Assembly (NCBI GenBank): GCA_030693335.1
Contig: JAUYAU010000006.1
Location: 1-64,000, forward strand
Reading direction: 5' to 3'
Source of the DNA: Sulfuricurvum sp.
GTDB taxonomy: Bacteria; Campylobacterota; Campylobacteria; Campylobacterales; Sulfurimonadaceae
DNA: 64,000 nucleotides
Shown: positions 38,096 to 47,627 of the stretch, piece after piece
Layout of the letters: the number at the start of each line of letters is the position of its first letter
Position numbering within the stretch: position 1 is the first letter of the stretch
The notes under the pieces: model-generated
The model's database searches: none
What the model saw: the letters and a program-made list of their open reading frames with translations, nothing else
Told to the model about the DNA's origin: nothing
Program-made: the position numbers and the translations under genes

Positions 38096-39511
38096 TTAAA
38101 AATCGTAATTGAGAATAAAATTTTGTTGGGTCAGACCATTTTTGCGAAAGATAAAGTTATATTCTGAAGATCCAGCTATTTGATAAGTTTTACCCCGTGC
38201 AACTTTTCGGGACATGAGATATTCAGCTCGCAGTCCTTTGAGTACACCGCTGAATCGATAAAAAATATCGATGTTCCATTGCGCATAGCTTGGAAGTCCG
38301 TATTTATTATATATCCAAGTTTTGGGATCATTTTTGACGTATTCGCCGTATCCCACCATCATATCCAATCCGTTCAAGCCCTGTTGGGCAAAATCGTGTT
38401 CGATGGTTGCCAGCCATGCATGGCAATTGCCGCTTCCATCACTGCGTTCACGTTTTTGAAACGTGTAAAGGGGCTCTTTTCCCCACTCTCTTGGAAATAA
38501 AAAGCGACCTTCGTCGGTTGTTTTCGTGTAGGCTAGGGTTAACTTTGATTTTTCATACTTTACAGCTGATTTGACACCATACGTGGTGCTTTTTTCCCCC
38601 TCTTGCATGTACGATTTTGCTTTGAGGGCATTGGTAGGTGAGGCAATGTTGTCCTCGCCATTGCCTCCATCGCCCGATTGACGTTGATGAATGTATTGTA
38701 AACCATAGGAAACTTCTACTTCTCCAAGAGGGTGAGAATACAGTGCTTCTGCATACCCTAGATTGAATATATTTTCCAAATAGTAATCCCAAAAATCCAA
38801 ATGGATACCCCCATTTTGCTTGTAGCGGAGATTGGCGATAAAAAGACCATTGGAAGAGGTATTGCCGTAATAATTTCCAGCAACAGTAGCCCCCTCAATC
38901 GCGCTGTTTCCCATTTCATATCCATATCCCAAAGAATCTTCGACACTTTTCCACTCGGGTGTATTTCGATTCCAAAAAGCGTTGATGTAGCCTGTTTGGA
39001 TACTCCATTGGGTCGATAAAGAGGATATTGCCCATATACCTTGCGCAAAAGTCGGGATCATTCGTCCGTCTTGAGGATTGACAAAGGGGGTATCGAGTTT
39101 CATTCGTCCTAGGGTAAGGGAGTTTTGCCCTTGTCGGTATCGAAGATAAGCTTCGCCGATATTGGTGACGCTGGATGCATCGAAATTGGTAGAATCGACT
39201 AATCCGACAACGTAGCGAGAATTTCTATTGGATGCCAGTGTCTCGATATTTTGAGAAGAGATATTATCGTTTACAAAGTGTGTCGTATAAGCACCTATGA
39301 CCGCTTGCCAATTATTCCAATGCGGTGTTAGGTACAGCAGTTTTCCACCCACTGCGGTTGCCTCATAATCGTGCAGTGGCTCTTGGTAATTTTCAATCAT
39401 CGCGAAAGCACGCATCTGCCCTTGCACTTTTCCAAAAGAACTTTCATAGCACTGTACTTGGAGTGGAAGTAACAATAACAAATTCAACAGTATGGGTACT
39501 GTTTTCATCAT
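38096..39511 (-). CDS. OprD-like outer-membrane porin
   Basis: The 471-residue protein has a signal peptide (cleavage near residue 20, V-Q-C-Y). The body shows alternating aromatic/polar beta strands and ends in a terminal Phe (L-N-Y-D-F), as expected of an outer-membrane barrel. The pattern [27 protein letters not shown] fits the OprD family, which takes up small molecules. The substrate is unknown. It starts ten bases before ppsA and may be co-transcribed with it. Confidence 0.8.
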   Translation of the reverse strand: MMKTVPILLNLLLLLPLQVQCYESSFGKVQGQMRAFAMIENYQEPLHDYEATAVGGKLLYLTPHWNNWQAVIGAYTTHFVNDNISSQNIETLASNRNSRYVVGLVDSTNFDASSVTNIGEAYLRYRQGQNSLTLGRMKLDTPFVNPQDGRMIPTFAQGIWAISSLSTQWSIQTGYINAFWNRNTPEWKSVEDSLGYGYEMGNSAIEGATVAGNYYGNTSSNGLFIANLRYKQNGGIHLDFWDYYLENIFNLGYAEALYSHPLGEVEVSYGLQYIHQRQSGDGGNGEDNIASPTNALKAKSYMQEGEKSTTYGVKSAVKYEKSKLTLAYTKTTDEGRFLFPREWGKEPLYTFQKRERSDGSGNCHAWLATIEHDFAQQGLNGLDMMVGYGEYVKNDPKTWIYNKYGLPSYAQWNIDIFYRFSGVLKGLRAEYLMSRKVARGKTYQIAGSSEYNFIFRKNGLTQQNFILNYDF

Positions 39512-39512
39512 T

Positions 39513-41753
39513 TTAATCCTGAGTATTAGATGCTAGAAAACCCATGGGCTTTGGTTCGCTGAGATGGTAACCTTGGAAATAATCCACATTTAGCTCAATG
39601 CACTTTTGATACACTGATTCGGTGTGGACAAATTCAGCAACTGTTTTAAGACCAAGCTGTTTTGAAAAGTGGACAATGGCTCGGACTACGGTCTGTGCAT
39701 TCGCATCGGTGTCAATATTTTTGATAAGCGAGCCATCAATTTTTAGTAAATCCACATTGAGACGCAAGATATGGGAAAAGTTAGAATATCCGGTTCCAAA
39801 ATCATCCACAGCAATACGAACGCCGTATTCTTTTACTTTTTTAATAAAGGAAGAAACTTCAGAGTAATTATCAATACCATCACTTTCCAACAGCTCGATA
39901 ATAATTTGATCTGAATAAGAAGAATGGCTAAGTTTGTAGAGGAAAAACTCTACGGTAGGGGCATCTAGGATATCATCAAGGGAGAAATTTACAGAGACGC
40001 TGGTTTCTGAAGATTCAACAAAAGAAAACGCTGTACTGATTACAAATTTTGTAATGTGATGGTAGAGATTTGAACGTTTGGCAGCTTCAAGGAAATAGTA
40101 GGGAGTGACCACCGTGCCATCATCTTCTATTATGCGAATAAGGGCCTCATATTCAACGATATTACTTCCAACATCATAAATAGGCTGATAATACAGAGCC
40201 AAACGATTTTCGTTAATCGCATCATTCACCTTTTTACTCCACAAAATATTTTGTTGATATTCTTGTTTTATATGCATATTTTCACTGTACACTAGGTAAC
40301 TTTTACGACGTTTTTTAGCTTCTTTGAGTGCCATATCGGCATTAATCAGTGGAGTAGAAAAATCATCGGAATTGGAAGTATGGATAAACATATTAATTCC
40401 CATAGTAAGGGTAATATGGATATGAATACCTGAAAAATCATAGTGCATTGTTTGAATATTGCTCAAAATTGATTGACTAATGCCTTCACATTCATGACCT
40501 GATATAGGTTTAAGAAGAACAATCGCATATTCATCTGAGGGCATTTTGTATAAACGCATTGGGTACTTTCTAATTTCCTCTTGGATAGTATTGCCAATAG
40601 AGAGAATAACTTTATCTCCAATTTCATGGCCATAAAAGTCATTAATCTCTTTAAAATTGTTTATGTTCAGCAAAATGATTGCATAAAATGATTCTTGCTG
40701 TAAGTCCCTTAAAAGAGCATGACGGTTTAGATAGCCGGTTAAGTGATCAACATAAAGCTGATGGGATAATCTTTCGTTTAGATCTTCTTTGATCTTGATG
40801 TCTTCATTGATTCGTCGAATGAGCATAGTGAACCCAATGGTAAGAATAAAAAACGAAATAAGCGTCAGTATGAGAGTAATGGCGCTTAGTTGAAAAATTT
40901 GTTTTTTGTAGTCTTCTTCATCTTTAGTGATATCAATAGAACAGATAATTTTTGCTAGAGACTTGTTGGCGTATGTTTTTATGTCTTTGGCAATAAATAC
41001 AAATGTTTTCTCTTCAACAGCATGCTTAAGTGATTTGGGAAAGGCATAAGTATAGGGTAAATATTCAAAGAGAGTATCATTGGAGGAGATGATAGCAAAT
41101 GAGTCATAGGTTCGAAATCTTTTTTCTGGCAACAGGGCAGCAATTTTTTTGGAATCAAAGGCAAGGGCACTTTTAATACCCGAACGAAGGTTCAGCCGAT
41201 TTTGCAATCGTTCGATTTTAGAGGAAGTTTGTAATATTCCCAAAAACTTCCCTTTTTTAAAAATCGGGACAATGTTCACGATAGAAATGTTGTAAAGCGT
41301 AACATCCATGGAGGTAATTGGTTTTTGTTCTTTAAGTGCAAGTGCAATCATCGGACGTTTATTAGCTATGTTGTCTCCAAATTTATTTGGATCAGTAAGG
41401 CGTAAAAAATGATGACCGTCACTTTGGATGAATCCTGCGAGATCAACATCTCCTTGAGCATTGGCTTTGTTGAAATAGGGGATAGCCAGGGTTAAAAGTT
41501 TATTTCGGTCACGTGCAGAAAATGCATCCAGTATAGCACTGTCGGACATCAGATTAAAGGCAAATTGAGTTAGTTTTTTTTCGGTATCCGCAACTGCAAG
41601 CTCATAGGAATTGTCGACGAGTTGACGATGGGAGTTTATTTTTTGGTTTAATATATCCTGTTTGTCTTGCACAATAACACTGAAAAAAAAAGCAATTAAA
41701 AAGGTGAGCAGCGTTAAGGTAAGCAATAACGCTTTTGTACGTATTTGTTCCAT
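39513..41753 (-). CDS. GGDEF-EAL signalling protein with periplasmic sensor, paralogue 1
   Basis: The 746-residue protein has a membrane helix at about 8-28, a periplasmic sensor of about 240 residues, a second helix near 280-300, then GGDEF and EAL domains. The GGDEF signature is replaced by P-S-D-E-Y, so diguanylate cyclase activity is doubtful. The EAL domain keeps Y-E-A-L-I-R and V-D-D-F-G-T-G-Y-S-N, so c-di-GMP hydrolysis is likely. It is the closest visible paralogue of the gene at 41821-44019. A TATAAT (minus strand, 41787-41782) lies upstream. Confidence 0.85.
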   Translation of the reverse strand: MEQIRTKALLLTLTLLTFLIAFFFSVIVQDKQDILNQKINSHRQLVDNSYELAVADTEKKLTQFAFNLMSDSAILDAFSARDRNKLLTLAIPYFNKANAQGDVDLAGFIQSDGHHFLRLTDPNKFGDNIANKRPMIALALKEQKPITSMDVTLYNISIVNIVPIFKKGKFLGILQTSSKIERLQNRLNLRSGIKSALAFDSKKIAALLPEKRFRTYDSFAIISSNDTLFEYLPYTYAFPKSLKHAVEEKTFVFIAKDIKTYANKSLAKIICSIDITKDEEDYKKQIFQLSAITLILTLISFFILTIGFTMLIRRINEDIKIKEDLNERLSHQLYVDHLTGYLNRHALLRDLQQESFYAIILLNINNFKEINDFYGHEIGDKVILSIGNTIQEEIRKYPMRLYKMPSDEYAIVLLKPISGHECEGISQSILSNIQTMHYDFSGIHIHITLTMGINMFIHTSNSDDFSTPLINADMALKEAKKRRKSYLVYSENMHIKQEYQQNILWSKKVNDAINENRLALYYQPIYDVGSNIVEYEALIRIIEDDGTVVTPYYFLEAAKRSNLYHHITKFVISTAFSFVESSETSVSVNFSLDDILDAPTVEFFLYKLSHSSYSDQIIIELLESDGIDNYSEVSSFIKKVKEYGVRIAVDDFGTGYSNFSHILRLNVDLLKIDGSLIKNIDTDANAQTVVRAIVHFSKQLGLKTVAEFVHTESVYQKCIELNVDYFQGYHLSEPKPMGFLASNTQD

Positions 41754-41820
41754 TTTAATACCTACTATAGGGTTAAAAAATATTATAACCTAAAATACGA
41801 TAAAAAGCGATGTAAATAAA

Positions 41821-44019
41821 CTATAGGGGGATTGATTCGGGTTTGCTTAGGTAATATCCCTGTATATAGTCGATACCAAGCTCGATACACTCGTCATAAA
41901 TATCTTGGGTAGAAACGAATTCAGCAACGGTTTTGATATTTAAACGATGAGCAAACTCAACGATTGTACGAACAATATCTTGTGCGCTAAGATCGAGATC
42001 AAGACGTTTGATAAGGGACCCGTCAATTTTTATAAAATCTACATTTAGCTTCATAATATGGGCAAAATTGGAGTAGCCTGTTCCAAAATCATCAATGGCT
42101 ATTGAACATCCATACTCTTTTACCCGTAAAATAAATGCCAAAACTTCTTGATAGTTTTCAATCCCTTCACCTTCGAGAAGTTCGAAAATAAGTCGATCAC
42201 CAACAGGATGTTCGGCCAGATGTTCATAAAGCAAAGTTTGGATTTTTGGATCGAGTATATCATCTATGGAAAGATTGATCGAATAGCGGTGCGGTGTCGC
42301 AATGAGCTGTTTGAATATTTGGCGGATTACAAATTCAGTGATATGAGAATAAAGACGTGACTTTTTAGCAATATCCAAAAATAAACCGGGCACAATCACC
42401 GTCCCATCTTCGTCAATGATTCGTATGAGGGCTTCATATTCAAAGATGTCCTGAGTGGAAGCTTCATGAATCCCTTGAAAATAAAGGGCAAAGCGGTTGT
42501 GGTTAATGGCATCTTTAAGCTTTTTACTCCACAAAATATTATTCTGATACTCTTCTTTAATATGCAGCGAATCGTGATACTTAACAAAGGTTAAGCTTTT
42601 CTTTTTCGCTGTTTTAAGTGCCATATCCGCACGTCCGAGCAAATTGCATCCCTCATCAAAGCAGATATCTGCTCCCATGCTAAACGTGATAAAAATGGTA
42701 ATAGAATCAACTTCACAATTGATGGCATGAAGACGAGTTAAAATTGTTTGGCACATGGTATCAAACTGTTCAACATTAATGTATTCATTAAGCGCCAGTG
42801 CATATTCATCCGAATGCATTTTATACAACTTTAGAGAATATTCTTGGATAATGACTTGAATGGAATTTGCCATTTCTTGGAGTATCTTATCACCAATTTC
42901 ATGACCATACAAATCATTAATCTCTTTGAAATTGTTAATGTTGAGGAGCAAGATGGCAATGTGCTTTTTTTCTTGGATGTTTTCAAGAAGCGCTTTTCGA
43001 TTTGGAAGGGCTGTAAGGTTGTCCGTATGGAGCTGATCATCTAATTGTTGTGTCATTTGAGTGGATAGGGTACGTATGCGATTAATAAGAGCTTTGAAGC
43101 CGATATGCAATATGATCCACAACAGTGATAATAATAGAAAACTGATAAGCAAAACGTTTTTAATTTCTTTTTCATACGCCAGCTCATCATCGGTGATGTC
43201 CAGTGCACAGATCATTTTGGCTAAAGGTTTGTGAGCATAAGTCATTAATTCTCGAGAGGCAATGATATAGGTTTTATTTCCTATCTTATAACTTAAAGAA
43301 TCAATAAATGAATAATCAGCAGGTAATTGCTCAAATAATGGATCATTGGAAGAAATAAGTGAATAAGAACCATACGTTTTTGATTGATGATTCGGTAACA
43401 TTTGATGGAGAGCTTTGGTGTCAAAAGCAAGAGCGCTTCTGATCGCTGAATGGGCATTTAGGCGATCTTGTATTCGTTGAATTTTTGCGGCTACTTGGAT
43501 TATGCCTATGAATTTATCTTCTTTAAATACAGGAATAATACTGACAAGAGAAATATTGTATTTGGTGACATCCAAAGAGGTTAGAGGTTCACGTGTACGT
43601 ATAGCCTTTGCGAGCATGGGCCGTTTTTTGGTGATATTGTCGCCGAATTTTTTTGGATCAGTTAGACGGAGAAAATGAAAACCGTCCTTGTGAATAAAGC
43701 CGGTCAAATCAACATCACCCCGAACATGGGCATCGTTAAAATACGGAACAGCAAGGGCATAGAGAGCATGGCGATCGTGTGCTTCAAAAGCATCCACGAT
43801 ACGATGATCGGCCATCAGTTTACACGCAAAATGGTTGAGCCCTTTTTCAGTATCTAAGACAGAAAGTTCGTAGGCATTTCGCAAAAGTTGACGGTGAGCT
43901 TGAGTTTTTTCGTCGAGTACCCGCTTTTTGTCTTGTAAAATAGAGTAAACAAAGTAGCCCACGAGGCTAAGGACAACCAGCATAGAGAACAATGTTGCCC
44001 TAATTCTTATTTTATCCAC
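41821..44019 (-). CDS. GGDEF-EAL signalling protein with periplasmic sensor, paralogue 2
   Basis: The 732-residue protein has the same order as its downstream neighbour: N-terminal helix, periplasmic sensor (shared patterns F-A-x-K/N-L-M, Y-F-N-x-A, D-V-D-L-x-G-F-I, H-F-L-R-L-T-D-P-x-K-F-G-D-N-I), second helix, GGDEF and EAL. Its GGDEF signature is H-S-D-E-Y. The EAL domain keeps E-A-L-I-R-I and I-D-D-F-G-T-G-Y-S-N. It is probably a c-di-GMP phosphodiesterase. The shared sensor core suggests related ligands. Both genes are on the same strand 67 bases apart. Confidence 0.85.
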   Translation of the reverse strand: MDKIRIRATLFSMLVVLSLVGYFVYSILQDKKRVLDEKTQAHRQLLRNAYELSVLDTEKGLNHFACKLMADHRIVDAFEAHDRHALYALAVPYFNDAHVRGDVDLTGFIHKDGFHFLRLTDPKKFGDNITKKRPMLAKAIRTREPLTSLDVTKYNISLVSIIPVFKEDKFIGIIQVAAKIQRIQDRLNAHSAIRSALAFDTKALHQMLPNHQSKTYGSYSLISSNDPLFEQLPADYSFIDSLSYKIGNKTYIIASRELMTYAHKPLAKMICALDITDDELAYEKEIKNVLLISFLLLSLLWIILHIGFKALINRIRTLSTQMTQQLDDQLHTDNLTALPNRKALLENIQEKKHIAILLLNINNFKEINDLYGHEIGDKILQEMANSIQVIIQEYSLKLYKMHSDEYALALNEYINVEQFDTMCQTILTRLHAINCEVDSITIFITFSMGADICFDEGCNLLGRADMALKTAKKKSLTFVKYHDSLHIKEEYQNNILWSKKLKDAINHNRFALYFQGIHEASTQDIFEYEALIRIIDEDGTVIVPGLFLDIAKKSRLYSHITEFVIRQIFKQLIATPHRYSINLSIDDILDPKIQTLLYEHLAEHPVGDRLIFELLEGEGIENYQEVLAFILRVKEYGCSIAIDDFGTGYSNFAHIMKLNVDFIKIDGSLIKRLDLDLSAQDIVRTIVEFAHRLNIKTVAEFVSTQDIYDECIELGIDYIQGYYLSKPESIPL

Positions 44020-44094
44020 TCATTTTCCTATTAAAAACATTACGTATATCATAGCATAAAAATGGAGAGTTCTTAACTAAACCTTAATTAACTA

Positions 44095-44769
44095 TTATTG
44101 TTTAAAAAGGATAGACCCAAGACGCACTAAATTGGAGCCGCACTCTATTGCAAGCTCAAAATCATTGCTCATCCCCATAGAACACGTTGTGGCGTTGGAA
44201 AGTTTATCAAACAAAGAACGGGTAGTTTCAAAACTTTTTTTGACGACGTTACGGTCATCGGTATGGGCTCCGATACTCATGATTCCCTGAAGATGAAGAT
44301 TGGGACACTCACTCGTGATTTGTGCGTAACGATCCAAAAACTCTTCGGGAGTGAAGCCTGATTTGCTCTCTTCATAGGCAGAGTTGACCTGAACCAGCGC
44401 GCGCAGTGTTTGCTTCTCTCTAAACAAGCGCTCTTGAAGTGCAAGCGCCAGATCAAGAGAATCAATAGAGTGGATCATATGAGGACGTACCGTCAAAAGC
44501 TGATTGATCTTATTTTTTTGCAGTGTCCCGATGAAATGCCATTCCAATGGGAGCTCGTTCAGTAAATCTGCTTTTAATTTTAAATCTTGAACTTTATTCT
44601 CACCAAAAGCACGCTGCCCGATAGCGTACAAATCACGTATAGCATCTGCCTCCACATATTTACTCGCGGCAACGATTTTAACAATATGATGTTCGCTTAC
44701 ACGAATACGTGCACGTTCAATTTTCTCAATGATTGCATCAAAATGACGTTTTTGTTCCAGTGTATTCAT
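44095..44769 (-). CDS. yggS: YggS-family PLP homeostasis protein
   Basis: The product binds pyridoxal phosphate and controls its free level; it has no proven enzymatic reaction. The start at 44769 (MNTLEQK) gives 224 residues and overlaps the rseP stop (ATGA). The PLP lysine is Lys37 in V-A-A-S-K-Y, and H-F-I-G-T-L-Q-K-N-K, S-M-G-M-S-N-D and the C-terminal E-C-G-S-N-L-V-R-L-G-S are family signatures. An upstream in-frame ATG is rejected because it lies well inside rseP. Confidence 0.92.
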   Translation of the reverse strand: MNTLEQKRHFDAIIEKIERARIRVSEHHIVKIVAASKYVEADAIRDLYAIGQRAFGENKVQDLKLKADLLNELPLEWHFIGTLQKNKINQLLTVRPHMIHSIDSLDLALALQERLFREKQTLRALVQVNSAYEESKSGFTPEEFLDRYAQITSECPNLHLQGIMSIGAHTDDRNVVKKSFETTRSLFDKLSNATTCSMGMSNDFELAIECGSNLVRLGSILFKQ

Positions 44770-45818
44770 TGCATTAATCTCGTTATATCGTTGTATAAAC
44801 CCAAAGTCATAAGTCCTAGTAAGATAACCCATCCGCCTATGGTGAGTTGGGTAATGACTGCCTCGCTTGGTGCTTTTTTACGGATTATTTCATAAAGGTT
44901 GAACATGATATGCCCTCCATCCAAAGCAGGGATAGGAAGTAGATTCAAAACCCCTAGATTGACCGAAATAAGTGCCGCAAAGAAAAAGAGACTCATCCAT
45001 CCGTATTGGGTAGCATCGGCAGTGATTTGAACGATGCTGACCACTCCACCCAACTCTTTGGTAGGAACAACGCCGGTGATCAGTTTTTGAACACTTTGAA
45101 AAATCATCAAAGAAGCATTGAGCGTCTCTTTTGAGGCATATCCAATGGCTTCTAAAGGGTTTAAGTGCAGAATATGAGTATCACCCGATGGCGCAATTCC
45201 AACCATTCTTTTATGAATCTTTTCTTTAAACATATTAGTGGATTCACTCATGCGAGGAGAGAGTGTGACAAACACAAGTGCATTTTTACGTTGCACTTGC
45301 AAGGTCAACTCCCCGTTCGAGGAGACAATTGCTTCTGATATTTCTTCCCATTTGGAAATGGAACTGCCATTGATGGCTAAAATACGGTCGTTTTTTTGCA
45401 GACCCGCAACACTTGCCGGTGAATTGACAGAAACCATACCGATAACCGGAGAGAGTGCTTTTGGCCCGCCAAGAGCAATGGAATACAATAAAAACCAAGC
45501 AAGTAAGAAGTTTGCAAGAGGTCCCGCAAGCAGGATGATGATCCGCTGCCAAGGCTTTTTTGAATTGTAGCTGTCATTATCACTGCTGATGAGTGTCGGG
45601 TCCAGATCATCCTGCCCTTTCATTTTGACATAACCGCCCAAAGGGATCGCGCAGATTTGCCATTGCGTTCCAAGCCAGTGGAATGAAAAAAGTTTTTTAC
45701 CAAATCCAATACTGAATACTTCCACGAAGACACCAAAAAATTTAGCGGCAGAGTAATGCCCTAATTCATGAAAAAAGATAAGGGCAGATAAAACGGCGAG
45801 GGAAACAATCCAACTCAT
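44766..45818 (-). CDS. rseP: RseP-like site-2 membrane metalloprotease (M50)
   Basis: The 350-residue inner-membrane protein has H-E-L-G-H at residues 17-21 in the first membrane helix, a PDZ domain (about 110-190, N-D-R-I-L-A-I-N-G), and the second metal site N-L-L-P-I-P-A-L-D-G-G-H near the C-terminus. It cleaves membrane segments of anti-sigma factors or signal-peptide remnants. It overlaps pgsA by four bases and yggS by three, so pgsA-rseP-yggS are one operon. Confidence 0.94.
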   Translation of the reverse strand: MSWIVSLAVLSALIFFHELGHYSAAKFFGVFVEVFSIGFGKKLFSFHWLGTQWQICAIPLGGYVKMKGQDDLDPTLISSDNDSYNSKKPWQRIIILLAGPLANFLLAWFLLYSIALGGPKALSPVIGMVSVNSPASVAGLQKNDRILAINGSSISKWEEISEAIVSSNGELTLQVQRKNALVFVTLSPRMSESTNMFKEKIHKRMVGIAPSGDTHILHLNPLEAIGYASKETLNASLMIFQSVQKLITGVVPTKELGGVVSIVQITADATQYGWMSLFFFAALISVNLGVLNLLPIPALDGGHIMFNLYEIIRKKAPSEAVITQLTIGGWVILLGLMTLGLYNDITRLMQ

Positions 45819-46369
45819 GCGATTTCCTTGCTACGGTATGCTTTTGCAAAACCTGAGAGATATTCATAGCCGGAATAGACCGTAACAGCAACTGCCATCC
45901 ACAAAAGAACATTTCCCCCATCCCAATGCATGAGTAAAAACCCAATAGCGATCATTTGGATAACGGTTTTAACTTTACCCATGAATGAAGCACTTACATC
46001 AATTCCGATTGAGATAGAGAGGGTACGCAGACTTGTGATAAACAACTCACGTCCGATAATGATATAAATTGCCCATGCCGAAGCAACACCAGCCATCATA
46101 AGACCTAAAAAAGCAGCCAAAGTGAGCATTTTATCGGCCAAAGGATCGAGAATTTGCCCGACGATGGTAATTTGATCCAGCTCGCGTGCGATGTAACCGT
46201 CAAAAAAATCGGTAACGCTGGCAAGGACAAACAGCAACGATGCGGTGTAATAGCTCCAGCTGATATGCCAGCCGTTATCGGTAAAAACTTGCGGATTGAG
46301 AATCACCCAAAACATCACCGGAGCGATGAGCAGGCGAGAGAGTGCGAGGAGATTGGGGAGATTAAACAC
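45815..46369 (-). CDS. pgsA: CDP-diacylglycerol--glycerol-3-phosphate 3-phosphatidyltransferase
   Basis: PgsA makes phosphatidylglycerol phosphate in the inner membrane. The 184-residue product has the CDP-alcohol phosphatidyltransferase motif D-F-F-D-G-Y-I-A-R ... G-Q-I-L-D-P-L-A-D-K and several membrane helices. The start is GTG at 46369 (MFNLPNLLALSR), which fits the conserved N-terminus. That codon shares one base with the hepT stop (TAGTG), so pgsA has no intergenic leader of its own here. Confidence 0.93.
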   Translation of the reverse strand: MFNLPNLLALSRLLIAPVMFWVILNPQVFTDNGWHISWSYYTASLLFVLASVTDFFDGYIARELDQITIVGQILDPLADKMLTLAAFLGLMMAGVASAWAIYIIIGRELFITSLRTLSISIGIDVSASFMGKVKTVIQMIAIGFLLMHWDGGNVLLWMAVAVTVYSGYEYLSGFAKAYRSKEIA

Positions 46370-46833
46370 TAATGGTTTCCTTTGTTTTTTATGCTTTTTT
46401 CTACATATTGCTCTATATTTTTTAATATTTGTTCAATGTCACTAAAAACATCTATGGCTATATGTATTCCTTCAATGACTTCATCTTCATTATTTGGGTA
46501 TTCATGCGTTAATTTATTTCTGAGTTTGCGATATTCCATCCATTTTGATGCATCGCCAATAATCTCAAATTTTTCTAGCTTGTCTAACACATCGAGCAAA
46601 GACATCGTATCATTGTATTCACCCAACTCATCTAAAAAGAATTTAAATAATTTCTCACCCATCATATCTTGAAGCTTAATAAATCGGTAGATAAAAGTAT
46701 CAATGGTTTTGATTTTTTCAAAATCTTCAAACAGTTCACAATCCAAACCATTTGGCCAGTTCTTGATTTCACTACGTGCAGATTTTGCACGGTTCAAATG
46801 GAGCTTTGTTTTTTCAATAATATCATTTATCAT
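46369..46833 (-). CDS. hepT: HepT-like HEPN toxin
   Basis: The 154-residue helical protein carries the HEPN RNase motif R-N-K-L-T-H-E-Y (Arg105, His110, Tyr112), the exact R-x4-H-x-Y form known from HepT. In studied HepT/MntA pairs the antitoxin inactivates the toxin by adding AMP to this tyrosine. The gene overlaps mntA by four bases and reaches the pgsA start codon downstream. It is AT-rich compared with pgsA. Confidence 0.88.
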   Translation of the reverse strand: MINDIIEKTKLHLNRAKSARSEIKNWPNGLDCELFEDFEKIKTIDTFIYRFIKLQDMMGEKLFKFFLDELGEYNDTMSLLDVLDKLEKFEIIGDASKWMEYRKLRNKLTHEYPNNEDEVIEGIHIAIDVFSDIEQILKNIEQYVEKSIKNKGNH

Positions 46834-47120
46834 AAAGCCACCTTAGTCTTTGATATGGTTTCATAAATGTTTTGATGCGCTTTAAAGGGTGTTTTTACGA
46901 TTAAATCTACTTTTCGAAGTATCCCGTTTAATTCGAGTTTTGTTAATATTTTAATTTCGTCTTTAATTGTTAGATTGTGATTCGTTTCTACATAAATATC
47001 GATGTCGCCACCTTTTTTTGTATCATCGGTACGACTACCAAAAAGATAAATTTTTGCATCATCGATATAGTTCGAGATTATTATTTTGATAGTATTTTGA
47101 TCCTCTATTGATAATCTCAT
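46830..47120 (-). CDS. mntA: MntA-like minimal nucleotidyltransferase antitoxin
   Basis: The 96-residue protein has the polymerase-beta-type motif G-S-R (28-30) and G-G-D-I-D-I (37-42) with metal ligands Asp39 and Asp41, plus a later acidic position in K-V-D-L-I-V-K. It is the adenylyltransferase antitoxin of the HEPN/MNT family and is translated just before hepT. No strong promoter is visible between it and the Phd-like gene upstream, so both may share one transcript. Confidence 0.88.
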   Translation of the reverse strand: MRLSIEDQNTIKIIISNYIDDAKIYLFGSRTDDTKKGGDIDIYVETNHNLTIKDEIKILTKLELNGILRKVDLIVKTPFKAHQNIYETISKTKVAL

Positions 47121-47168
47121 ACAATATCCTGATTGATTTTAGTGATTATAGCTAAATTGGGCCATAGC

Positions 47169-47417
47169 TTAGACATTTAGTTTGTCATTCAGCGAAACTT
47201 TGATCGGACTAAAGCTCTCTTCCATTCTGTTCTGTACCTCTTTGGAGAGGAGATAATCATCTAACATTTCCATGAGTTTTTCATAGGTTTTAGAGGGGAC
47301 GAGATAGGCACTGGCGACGTTGTGATTGAGAATTGCCACTACTTCTTCTCCCGCATTTTCGAGAATTTGAGTGGGTGATTTTTTGAGTTCGGTGATGCTT
47401 GCCGTGTAGTTCGCCAT
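47169..47417 (-). CDS. Orphan Phd/YefM-like antitoxin
   Basis: From ATG 47417 (MANYTASITELKKSP) the product has 82 residues; an ATG four codons earlier is also possible. T-E-L-K-K-S-P-T-Q-I-L and V-A-I-L-N-H-N-V-A-S-A-Y-L-V-P are typical of the Phd/YefM DNA-binding part. The C-terminal helix (D-D-Y-L-L-S-K-E-V-Q-N-R) would bind a toxin, yet none of the RelE, YafQ or Doc type lies next to it. The next genes downstream are mntA and hepT, 49 bases on. Confidence 0.8.
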   Translation of the reverse strand: MANYTASITELKKSPTQILENAGEEVVAILNHNVASAYLVPSKTYEKLMEMLDDYLLSKEVQNRMEESFSPIKVSLNDKLNV

Positions 47418-47430
47418 TATCGGTTGCATA

Positions 47431-47455
47431 TTAAGTACCTTATTAAGTGTCTTAT
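47431..47455 (-). promoter_or_regulatory. Direct-repeat operator before the Phd-like gene
   Basis: TTAAGTACCTTAT (47431-47443) and TTAAGTGTCTTAT (47443-47455) recur with a 12-base period, differing at two positions. They lie between the -10 box and the start codon, where an autorepressing antitoxin would bind. The binding role is inferred from position and repetition. Confidence 0.5.
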
Positions 47456-47465
47456 TTGATGCACT

Positions 47466-47494
47466 ATTATACTATGATGGAGTGATAATGTCAA
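47466..47494 (-). promoter_or_regulatory. Consensus sigma-70 promoter of the Phd-like gene
   Basis: On the minus strand TTGACA (47494-47489) and TATAAT (47471-47466) are separated by 17 bases, both perfect hexamers. A strong promoter followed at once by repeats suggests tight repression. It may drive the Phd-like gene, mntA, hepT, and by read-through pgsA-rseP-yggS. Confidence 0.75.
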
Positions 47495-47627
47495 AAAGAT
47501 ATTATTTTCTTGTCATATTTGTATAAGATAATTGAAATAGATGCTTCAAAAACAATCTGTCAAAAATTTTAAAGGTTACACTGGTTTTTGGATGATTTGA
47601 GGTTTAGATTTGCAATTGGCTCATAAT

